In this document: piece after piece, positions 24,889 to 38,100 of the stretch
Layout: each line of letters opens with the position of its first letter
Position numbering within the stretch: position 1 is the first letter of the stretch
Assembly (NCBI GenBank): GCA_935421135.1
Contig: OW285192.1
Span: 18,701,001-18,765,000, forward strand
Direction of reading: 5' to 3'
DNA from: Bugulina stolonifera
Taxonomy: Eukaryota; Bryozoa; Gymnolaemata; Cheilostomatida; Bugulidae
Length of the DNA: 64,000 bases
Made by a program: the position numbers and the translations under genes
The notes under the pieces: model-generated
The model's input: the letters and a program-made list of their open reading frames with translations, nothing else
Told to the model about the DNA's origin: nothing
Databases searched by the model: none

Positions 24889-26129
24889 TTTACTGAGGGT
24901 CTGTTTAATGTTTTTATTTTGATTTGAATTACTACAATTCGTGATTCATTATCACTTCACTGCCTCAATGAAAATGATCACTTGGAGATTAAGCATCATA
25001 CTTGACAACGTCACGGCAATACAACTTTGTAAGCTCAGGATCCAGTGCTAATTACTCTCATAAAAGACAACAAGTGTTCGAGTAATTTACAGATATTCAA
25101 CAAATAGCGATGTCTATGTAGCCTTTGAGCTCGCACAGCCTCTCTGTACATGGCGCAATGACGTCTCGTGTTGGCAAAATGTTATTAAATGGAAAACAAC
25201 TCCAAAGTTAACCTTAATAAGCCGGGAGGAGACAACTTCTGAAGAACAACTAATAAGGGAGTATGGCTCTCCATAGGTTCCATGTTATTGTTATAAGGTA
25301 GTATTCGGATAACTTGTTGCATATGCTGGAGCTAATTGAGGCTATGAATCCTTATTCGTGGGTAACCAAGAACTATACTGATCTATGACAGCTAATAGTT
25401 ATTCTACCCAGAACAGGAGATAGCTCTACATATTGCATTTTTCACATGTAGAACTGAATATTTATGCAGCTCTACGGCTTTCCCATGCTGAAATATTGAT
25501 TTCTACATTTTGACATTACATGGCTTAGAAACTTGCGAAGATTACCAAGTTGCATCTTAAATTAAAATTTATTAGCTGATGTATAGAACGCTGTATTTTT
25601 TAAGGTATAACATCATAGGATGATGCAAATGTAAATGTCACTACTCTTAACAAAAGCGAATAAGGCACAAAAATATATCAAATTCTCTGCACGAACGAGT
25701 TTCTGACTAAGAATAGGATACAGTAACCATTATAGCCTAGAGATACAAAATATGACCTATTTCATAGTGATATAAAAATAGTCCAATCATGGTAAACACG
25801 ATGTAGTGTTATGTATACAGTACAACTGTACACAGTCCTAATATTCATATTTAAAATTTGACCATTTCAAATGTAGAGTAAATTATTCCTAGTTGATGCA
25901 ATTTTCTGAGAAAATATTATATCAAAAGTATTATTGTGAATTACTTGGTACAAAAATATAATGCTATAAACAGCTTAAACAAATGGTGCACGGAGATAAT
26001 AAACTGGAGAAAATATTTGCAGTAAATTTGCTACTGTATAAAGTAGACATCTTTAGTGGTTCGTATCTTGAAGATGAAATATGATATAAAATAATATAAT
26101 CAAATGCAAGTAATGTAACCCTTTAGACT
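24889..26129. other. Intergenic spacer between tandem TM9SF genes
   Basis: About 1.2 kb of AT-rich unique sequence separating the start of TM9SF2 from the stop of the upstream paralogue. It should hold the TM9SF2 promoter and the paralogue 3' UTR; I see no repeat or motif I can defend. Confidence 0.5.
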
Positions 26130-29100
26130 CTATATTCCAGTTAAGACTTGGTCCTGGTCTAGTGATAGAGGCTGGTGTTTATATTCAACTTGTATAATTC
26201 TGTGCATCCTTTTGAGAAACCAGAGAGTAGACAGGAAGTATAAACCTCCTGCAGGTAAATAATCATGTTTAATATAATATATACCTGTACATACATGAGA
26301 ATATAATTATATACCTGTACATATATGTGAATATATATAACTGTACATACATGTGAATATATATACTTGTACATACATGTGAATATATATACTTGTACAT
26401 ACATGTGAATATAATATATACTTGTACATACATGTGAATATATATACTTGTACATACATGTGAACGTATATAACTGTATTATGTACATGTACATCATCAC
26501 CATAAGATAAACACTATATTATATTACATGTACTCACCTATAGCCAAGAAGAAGACTATTGAAATCATCAAGTTATATGACAAGTATATAAATATAGAAG
26601 CTGGGTCTCTCATAGACAAATTAGAGCAGAGGAACCGGATAGAGTAGATGAAAACATATAGAGCTACTAGCATTCCCGTAGCCAATGTCCGTGTGTGCCA
26701 TTGCGTAATCTAAAGTAGAGTAATAGTGTACAGTAATAGTACAGGGTTAGTAGAGTATGTTGTAGAACTGTATTATTCTATGTATTCCATGTAGTGTATA
26801 TTATCTACATTTACTAGGTGATATTCTTGACTAGCATGACAGAGAGAAGACAACTTACACCAAAACGAAGCTGTTGATGGCCAATCATAATGGAGGACTC
26901 GACAGAGAGTAGAACCATAAGAATAGAGGATATTGTTAAGTATCCATAGCTATAGAACACTTGATCAGACCTGTATGTTGTATACATGAAACTTAAAGAT
27001 AAAATGTACATGATGGAAATTCACAATAATACATTGTATAATAACATTCATTCAAGTAATGAGTTATAGATTTTATGTATTACTAGGCACGTTATGTTAT
27101 CTTCCAGCGGCTACTTGATAGTTGAATGGGAGATGAAGGATCACTGCAGCAGAGTGGTAACATTCATACATTGGATTTATGAAATAACGGCCTCAGGAAA
27201 AACCGACCACAGGGGGTGCATATGATTACAGAACTTACCATACACCGGTTAGAATGAAATAGAGTTGAAGGAAGATTGTACTAAATGGGAATATGCTGCC
27301 AAAGACCACAAGCAGCATCTGTTTAAATTTGGACTGTTTCTTACAGTTTCTAGGAATGTCAGCAAGAGAGTCGTCTGTCATATTATTGGTCGCTTTATAC
27401 TAGAAATTAGAAAGAAGCAAACAACATTTTATAAAACTAAAGATACAACGATAGTCTTTGCAAGGTAAAGACATGCTACTGTGATGTTTCGTATTCACTT
27501 CTTGGTGGAATCATACAAGCTACAGCAGCATTAGCTTAAGTTCTACAAACTACAGTCTTAGACTGTGTACCAAAGTATATCATCGCCATCATGATTGGTT
27601 ACAGAGTTTAGAGATATCTAATGATAAATAATTTTATCAAATTATGTAACAGTTTATATGTTTTAATAGGCACAAAAACAAAGGTTTGTAAACAATGTAG
27701 TAAAGTTAAAGTAACACTGCAACTAGTTTCCAGTATTAGTCACTTACAGAGCGTCTGACAGCAAAGTAAGCTCCCATAAATGTAAGAGGTACAGACACAA
27801 ACATCCACAGAGAGAAGACAATTGCCAAGTATCTAATTGGTACAGCAGAGCTACTTCCTTTCATTGATAGCACCAGGTTTATTACAATGTACCAGATGTA
27901 GAAGACCCTACAATACAGTGAGAGTATTCATATGAACCTGATTGATATAAAGAGAAATAGTGAGTGACCAATAGTCTAACAGCTTCCCCATATGTACAAG
28001 TGTTATGTTCAGCCTCGATAGCATAGGGCCTGCTGGTCACCATATGTACAAGTGTTATGTTCAGCCTCGGTAGCATAGGCCCTGCTGGTCACCGTATGTA
28101 CAAGTGTTATGTTCAGCCTCGATAGCATAGGCTCTGCTGGTCACCATATGTACAAGTGTTATGTTCAGCCTCGATAGCATAGGGCCTGCTGGTCACCGTA
28201 TGTACTAAACCGACCAGGTACTGGATCAAGAACAGACCTAGGAACTGATGTAAGATAAGTGAGAACTTATCCCAGTAAATACTTATAGTATATTAACTAA
28301 TTACAATGTGTATTGATATACAATGGACTTATCCTAGTAAATACTTATAGTATATTAACTAATTACAATGTGTATTGATATACAATGAACTTATCCTAGT
28401 AAATACTTATAGTATATTAACTAATTACAATGTGTATTGATATACAATGGACTTATCCTAGTAAATACTTATAGTATATTAACTAATTACAATGTGTATT
28501 GATATACAATGGACTTATCCCAGTAAATACTTATAGTATATTAACTAATTACAATGTGTATTGATATACAATGGACTTATCCTAGTAAATACTTATAGTA
28601 TATTAACTAATTACAATGTGTATTGATATACAATGGACTTATCCCAGTAAATACTTATAGTATATTAACTAATTACAATGTGTATTGATATACAATGGAC
28701 TTATCCCAGTAAATACTTATAGTATATTAACTAATTACAATGTGTATTGATATACAATGAACTTATCCTAGTAAATACTTATAGTATATTAACTAATTAC
28801 AATGTGTATTCATATACAATGGACTTATCCTAGTAAATACTTATAGTATATTAACTAATTACAATGTGTATTGATATACAATGGACTTATCCCAGTAAAT
28901 ACTTATAGTATATTAACTAATTACAATGTGTATTGATATACAATGAACTTATCCTAGTAAATACTTATAGTATATTAACTAATTACAATGTGTATTGATA
29001 TACAATGAACTTATCCTAGTAAATACTTATAGTATATTAACTAATTACAATGTGTATTGATATACAATGGACTTATCCTAGTAAATACTTATAGTATATT

Positions 29101-32100
29101 AACTAATTACAATGTGTATTGATATACAATGAACTTATCCTAGTAAATACTTATAGTATATTAACTAATTACAATGTGTATTGATATACAATGGACTTAT
29201 CCCAGTAAATACTTATAGTATATTAACTAATTACAATGTGTATTGATATACAATGGACTTATCCTAGTAAATACTTATAGTATATTAACTAATTACAATG
29301 TGTATTGATATACAATGGACTTATCCCAGTAAATACTTATAGTATATTAACTAATTACAATGTGTATTGATATACAATGGACTTATCCTAGTAAATACTT
29401 ATAGTATATTAACTAATTACAATGTGTATTGATATACAATGGACTTATCCCAGTAAATACTTATAGTATATTAACTAATTACAATGTGTATTGATATACA
29501 ATGAACTTATCCTAGTAAATACTTATAGTATATTAACTAATTACAATGTGTATTGATATACAATGAACTTATCCTAGTAAATACTTATAGTATATTAACT
29601 AATTACAATGTGTATTGATATACAATGGACTTATCCTAGTAAATACTTATAGTATATTAACTAATTACAATGTGTATTGATATACAATGGACTTATCCCA
29701 GTAAATACTTATAGTATATTAACTAATTACAATGTGTATTGATATACAATGGACTTATCCTAGTAAATACTTATAGTATATTAACTAATTACAATGTGTA
29801 TTGATATACAATGGACTTATCCTAGTAAATACTTATAGTATATTAACTAATTACAATGTGTATTGATATACAATGAACTTATCCCAGTAAATACTTATAG
29901 TATATTAACTAATTACAATGTGTATTGATACACAATGGACTTATCCCAGTAAATACTTATAGTATATTAACTAATTACAATGTGTATTGATATACAATGG
30001 ACTTATCCCAGTAAATACTTATAGTATATTAACTAATTACAATGTGTATTGATATACAATGAACTTATCCCAGTAAATACTTATAGTATATTAACTAATT
30101 ACAATGTGTATTGATATACAATGGACTTATCCCAGTAAATACTTATAGTATATTAACTAATTACAATGTGTATTGATATACAATGAACTTATCCCAGTAA
30201 ATACTTATAGTATATTAACTAATTACAATGTGTATTGATATACAATGGACTTATCCTAGTAAATACTTATAGTATATTAACTAATTACAATGTGTATTGA
30301 TATACAATGAACTTATCCTAGTAAATACTTATAGTATATTAACTAATTACAATGTGTATTGATATACAATGAACTTATCCTAGTAAATACTTATAGTATA
30401 TTAACTAATTACAATGTGTATTGATATACAATGGACTTATCCCAGTAAATACTTATAGTATATTAACTAATTACAATGTGTATTGATATACAATGGACTT
30501 ATCCTAGTAAATACTTATAGTATATTAACTAATTACAATGTGTATTGATATACAATGGACTTATCCCAGTAAATACTTATAGTATATTAACTAATTACAA
30601 TGTGTATTGATATACAATGGACTTATCCCAGTAAATACTTATAGTATATTAACTAATTACAATGTGTATTGATATACAATGGACTTATCCTAGTAAATAC
30701 TTATAGTATATTAACTAATTACAATGTGTATTGATATACAATGGACTTATCCCAGTAAATACTTATAGTATATTAACTAATTACAATGTGTATTGATATA
30801 CAATGGACTTATCCTAGTAAATACTTATAGTATATTAACTAATTACAATGTGTATTGATATACAATGAACTTATCCTAGTAAATACTTATAGTATATTAA
30901 CTAATTACAATGTGTATTGATATACAATGAACTTATCCTAGTAAATACTTATAGTATATTAACTAATTACAATGTGTATTGATATACAATGAACTTATCC
31001 TAGTAAATACTTATAGTATATTAACTAATTACAATGTGTATTGATATACAATGGACTTATCCCAGTAAATACTTATAGTATATTAACTAATTACAATGTG
31101 TATTGATATACAATGGACTTATCCTAGTAAATACTTATAGTATATTAACTAATTACAATGTGTATTGATATACAATGGACTTATCCTAGTAAATACTTAT
31201 AGTATATTAACTAATTACAATGTGTATTGATATACAATGAACTTATCCCAGTAAATACTTATAGTATATTAACTAATTACAATGTGTATTGATATACAAT
31301 GGACTTATCCCAGTAAATACTTATAGTATATTAACTAATTACAATGTGTATTGATATACAATGGACTTATCCCAGTAAATACTTATAGTATATTAACTAA
31401 TTACAATGTGTATTGATATACAATGGACTTATCCCAGTAAATACTTATAGTATATTAACTAATTACAATGTGTATTGATATACAATGGACTTATCCCAGT
31501 AAATACTTATAGTATATTAACTAATTACAATGTGTATTGATATACAATGGACTTATCCCAGTAAATACTTATAGTATATTAACTAATTACAATGTGTATT
31601 GATATACAATGAACTTATCCCAGTAAATACTTATAGTATATTAACTAATTACAATGTGTATTGATATACAATGGACTTATCCTAGTAAATACTTATAGTA
31701 TATTAACTAATTACAATGTGTATTGATATACAATGAACTTATCCCAGTAAATACTTATAGTATATTAACTAATTACAATGTGTATTGATATACAATGAAC
31801 TTATCCCAGTAAATACTTATAGTATATTAACTAATTACAATGTGTATTGATATACAATGAACTTATCCCAGTAAATACTTATAGTATATTAACTAATTAC
31901 AATGTGTATTGATATACAATGAACTTATCCCAGTAAATACTTATAGTATATTAACTAATTACAATGTGTATTGATATACAATGGACTTATCCCAGTAAAT
32001 ACTTATAGTATATTAACTAATTACAATGTGTATTGATATACAATGGACTTATCCCAGTAAATACTTATAGTATATTAACTAATTACAATGTGTATTGATA

Positions 32101-35100
32101 TACAATGAACTTATCCTAGTAAATACTTATAGTATATTAACTAATTACAATGTGTATTGATATACAATGAACTTATCCTAGTAAATACTTATAGTATATT
32201 AACTAATTACAATGTGTATTGATATACAATGGACTTATCCCAGTAAATACTTATAGTATATTAACTAATTACAATGTGTATTGATATACAATGGACTTAT
32301 CCCAGTAAATACTTATAGTATATTAACTAATTACAATGTGTATTGATATACAATGAACTTATCCCAGTAAATACTTATAGTATATTAACTAATTACAATG
32401 TGTATTGATATACAATGGACTTATCCTAGTAAATACTTATAGTATATTAACTAATTACAATGTGTATTGATATACAATGGACTTATCCCAGTAAATACTT
32501 ATAGTATATTAACTAATTACAATGTGTATTGATATACAATGGACTTATCCCAGTAAATACTTATAGTATATTAACTAATTACAATGTGTATTGATATACA
32601 ATGGACTTATCCCAGTAAATACTTATAGTATATTAACTAATTACAATGTGTATTGATATACAATGGACTCGTGTAGTCCAAGTGCCTGGTTCTGTACATG
32701 GACACCAGATATGCTGAGGAAGAGAGGAATATCTAAATTTCTAGGATTAAATTTCCCATATCAATCCATTACCAGTTGGTTGCATCACAGTCAAGATGTA
32801 GGGTTTGATAAGCAAACATACAGTATGAGAGCCAGACCATAGATGAAGAGGATACGAGGTGCTCAAAGGCCATCAAGAGCTACACACAAACTGTCCCTCT
32901 TCATGGGGTTGTATGTTGAATTATTGCACATAGTGCTTGTCACGTGACTTGTGCATCATTTCCAAGATTGGATATTTAATTTTCAAAATATACAATTCTG
33001 ACTACTAACAGTTCTATGCAGTAATTAGTGTACTTTTGTACATTTATAATATATCAAAGCAATTTCCGCCCAGAAACCAATAAATAGTGGCTAATGAAAA
33101 TCCATTGAACGTCTAACCAGAGCTCAACTGTAGTTCCAGGCACAACTTTATTTTCTACTTTTTTTCAGTTCCACAAACAATATTATACGAGTAGAGTAAG
33201 ACAATAAAAGTATAATTATGTCATTCACAACAGATGACAAATGTAATGATATTTCACTATATAACCATTGTGTGCACACGGCCACCATCACCGTGTTCAA
33301 TGAGCCAGATAAGTAGAACCTGCAGTAGACAGTAGGGAGTATCTTAGAGTCAGTCATCTTCTAGTGGTCATCTTCTAGTGGTCATCTTCTAGTGGCCGAG
33401 TGAACGACTTTACAATCGTATTTGGTTTGTCGTTTGGTTCAGAATCGTTTACCAATAGATTGGCTGCATGTCTAAGTGTCGGCTGTTCCCAAAGTATCAG
33501 GTGAAATAGATGATGAACTTGGCCTACATTTAAATAGTCTCCACACATACTTTCTATATTTTGGAGTCATTTTCATGTAAACAAGTATGTTGATTGCTCC
33601 ATAGAGTGAATTATAAAACATGGCAATCCACGGGAATATCTCAGCTAAACTAGTTGGCACACCTCTCACATTGAAAGTAACGCCAGCTGCAAATGTCGGA
33701 ATGTAAGAGAGGTAGTAGAGTAAACACGTTATCATAATGTAATGACTGGTAGACTTAAGGCCAGAGTTGTCTACCCCAGCTGTATTTCTTCGGCTCATTT
33801 GCCTCAACTCTCTCAACACTTTGAACAATAATCCTGTGATGATAATTGTAGAAATTAGAAAGACGGCAGCAGAGGTTATTGTGCCGGCAGCATCTGAATA
33901 GCCAACAGGTACAGTCCAATAGCTTCCCATACAAAAGGCAGACTGAGAGAGGACATCGTAAAGGGTATGGATTGTGAAGGGTAGTAGCCAACTAACAGCA
34001 GCACCAATTCCGATGTTATTGGTTATCTTGTTTGTATGTAAGGTGAAAGGACGACATACAGCCACATATCTTTCATAACATGCAAGCGTTAACACAAGGT
34101 TTCGAATCGTAAGAGTACTTGTAACAAATATACTCAGTACAAGTGCACAACGCTGCCCATGTTTCCCTGGAAGACTGTAAAACAATCTGTTAACATCACA
34201 GCTGATAAAAAGACAGAATCCAAAGCTGGCGGCAATATCAGCTACACTAATATGCACCAGTATCCAATAGTAGCTGGTCTTCTTCAAGGTTTCCATACCT
34301 CCCAAGACGATTATATGTAGAATGTTTAATGCAATGCTGAGTAAATTGATAAAGATGGTCATAACTGATAGATACGAATATTTGCATATCTCAGTATCGT
34401 TGCTGCAGAGCGATAACCCATCAATAGTACTGATATCAGATAGATTAACCATGTTTGGTTCGAAATAACCGATGTTATACACGCAACAGAGAGATAGCTA
34501 ATGATGAGCCAATGTAACAGCTTAGTGGCTTCGATATTCTACATAATCTATTATTTTAATGTATATTTCAATTATGATAAATAAAAATGGTTTAAAGAGG
34601 AGATAATCAAAAAACTAATTATCTTTCCAATCAATAATGTAATACACATGTGCATGGTGTTTTCATGGATATGATGTAATACACATGTACATGGTGCCTT
34701 CATGGATATGATGTAATACACATGTACATGGTACCTTCATGGATATGATGTAATACACATGTACATGGTACCTTCATGGATATGATGTAATACACATGTA
34801 CATGGTACCTTCATGGATATGATGTAATACACATGTACATGGTACCTTCATGGATATGATGTAATACACATGTACATGGTGTTTTCATGGATATGATGTA
34901 ATACACATGTACATGGTACCTTCATGGATATGATGTAATACACATGTACATGGTACCTTCATGGATATGATGTAATACACATGTACATGGTACCTTCATG
35001 GATATGATGTAATACACATGTACATGGTGTTTTCATGGATATGATGTAATACACATGTACATGGTACCTTCATGGATATGATGTAATACACATGTACATG

Positions 35101-38100
35101 GTACCTTCATGGATATGATGTAATACACATGTACATGGTACCTTCATGGATATGATGTAATACACATGTACATGGTGCCTTCATGGATATGATGTAATAC
35201 ACATGTACATGGTGTTTTCATGGATATGATGTAATACACATGTACATGGTGTTTTCATGGATATGATGTAATACACATGTACATGGTGTTTTCATGGATA
35301 TGATGTAATACACATGTACATGGTACCTTCATGGATATGATGTAATACACATGTACATGGTGCCTTCATGGATTTGATGTAATACACATGTACATGGTGC
35401 CTTCATGGATATGATGTAATACACATGTACATGGTGTTTTCATGGATATGAAACAGGTCTCTGACTGCTCAATAGACAAATTCCTTGCATACAAACATCC
35501 TATATTATGGATGTATATTGGATGTGAGTGTAGTGCATAGTCTACAGAATTAGCTTTGACCAGTTAGGTGCTTCTTTTCCTGAATTAAATTCGTTTAGAT
35601 TTCTCTTTTGACAAGATATTTGATATACTAGATCTCTTTGGTTCACATACAACAATATATACATGCATAGACATAGATCAGGTTCTTACCCAGGTACTAC
35701 TAGTGCAGTGAGGGACGCATTAGATTTCCATTTCTCCCCTCCAAACATTCTGTAGATTTTAGCAGAAGACAAGCCAGCTACAGTGCCCATGGATACATAG
35801 CATACAATTCCACCAATCACCAATGACCCTGGGTTAGCAGGGGAGAGCACTCCAAGACAGGATATACCTATGAAATTAATTAAATATAAAGAAAAACTTT
35901 GAATTATGCATTTTAATTATGCAAACTTTGAATTAACCAATTTAAGCATGGCCTAATGTATAGGGTAGACTGTAGTTATGGAGAAGTGTTATACATTGTT
36001 ATATGCTACATGTATTAGAATTGCATTTATGCACAGTAGTAAGGGAGATAGCTCCATACAAAGACTTTTGATACAAGTGAGAGGATAACTCCAGACAGAA
36101 GAGTGTAGATGAGTAGAGAGGGACTTACATAAGGTCAGCAAGGCAGCACTTGTGAACTGAAGTCCCTGACCCACACATAGAGATACTAACATTCTCCTAC
36201 TGGGGGCAGCAAGCAAGTCTCCATGCATTAAAGTCCATTCAAACTGTTTTCTGTACCCAAGTTCTTTCTGGTGAAAATATGTAATAAGAGTGACAACTCC
36301 TAACAAACTGCTATGAACAGTGGACTGAATGATAGTATCTAGTATCTAGTAAACGGTTTCAACAATACTTTCATTATTTTATCAGAACATTAACAAAACA
36401 ATGATTTATTAAACATTAATGGAGAAACAGTTATGGACCAAACAGTGAGTCTTAGATACTTAGAACGGTGTTAAAGAGGAAAGGAAACCTACCTTCCTCT
36501 GACTCTCCAGTGTGCACCTTGTATTACATGACAGCCTCTTTAAGACAAAAACAGTTAGTATTGTCATCACAACCAATCCGAAACTGCTGTTAATTATACT
36601 AAACATGAGCGAGTCTGAGTGTACAGTCTTGAGTATAGAATCCCATCTGTGAGACCAAAGTACTTCACTCTCTACCTGAAGGGTAATAGAGGAGACAACA
36701 TGTATGTATCCCTACGTACGGAATGAGTACACTATGACCTAACCTGACAGGATAATATTGAGGTTTACTTCTAGCTTACTCTGCAATACAAACGCAAAAA
36801 CTATCAGGGAAGCTACACTTGTACTTCTCTTAGAAACCTACATGTACATGAGAGGTGGGGAGGATATATGGGGGTGTACTCGCTGTCCAATGGGGGTAGG
36901 GCGTCAATATCTGAGCTGAAGATGAGAGATTTTCATGTAGAGTGAGAAAGACTCAAGAAAGAACGTATAAATCTGAACAAAGAACACCTAACCAGTGATA
37001 AACAGAGATAGACATGAATGAGTTAACGATATTAACGATATTATCTTTATACAGGTGGATTTACGTGAACACACTGTTAGTATATGAGTCGTACTGTGAG
37101 TGAGAGAGAAGCTGACACACTGCCCTATATGACTAGTAAGGCACAATTGTGCAATATTGTACTATATACACAAGTATTATAGAATATTTACCCATGTTAC
37201 AGAGTAGGTGAAATATACAGCTTGATTTCTTGAAGATTCTCCAATAGTTATACCATAATAACCACCACTGTATATATCACAACCCCCATCATCCTTAATC
37301 ACTTGTTGGGTGCTGAAAATATCAAGTATACATGTATTAGTACACAATGTATTATTACACACATGCGTTAGTACATGATGCGTTCGTACAACACATGCGT
37401 TAACACACCACATGCGTTAGTACATACGTCATGAGCGACTGTAGATGACAAGTGTTTGTTAGGAGCAGCTCACCTCGATACAGCTATCCTGACATCTGTA
37501 ATTCTACCAGCGTTTAGTCTATCCGAGTGAGGAAATTCCTTAACTGCAGCGCCATCTAGTGGGTGATAATATATTCGCAGATCCATGTGGTTATACAAGT
37601 AGTGAGTGTTATCTGAATGCTACAAGACAAGAGAGTAAATGTTCTACTATTAACATTGTTCAAGCAATTCACCGACTATTCACAAATATACTACAGATTG
37701 AGAGGCCTGCGATCCTGGTGCTACATGGAGGTAGAATGGAGTCACCTTGTCTACTTTAATTTCATCAAGATAAAGTTTACATATAAAATTAGAAAAGTAG
37801 AAGACAAATTGATGAGGTCAACCTGCTAAACAAACATGCAACGTTGTTTATCTATGAATACTTTGTATATGTACATGTAGGTTGGAGGTCCTTGAGTTGT
37901 ACACTATTACAGTAGTTGTACATGTATGTAACATCATACACCCCATAATGGACTTACAGCATCAGCTGGACACAAGCCATAACTTGTACCGTCTCCATAT
38001 TGGTCAATGTAACAGCCAATATGAGCTGAGATGGTACAATAATCCGAAAGACCACCGCCTTTTAAATCTCTCAACTCATAACAAAACTTTGCTGGTAGAT

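Noticed and set aside
27265..27468. Plus-strand 67-codon frame
   Set aside because: Antisense of exon 12 of the TM9SF paralogue.
33148..33357. Minus-strand 69-codon frame next to the GPCR as a possible TM9SF exon
   Set aside because: The TM9SF chain is complete and in phase without it, and the sequence shows no nonaspanin similarity.
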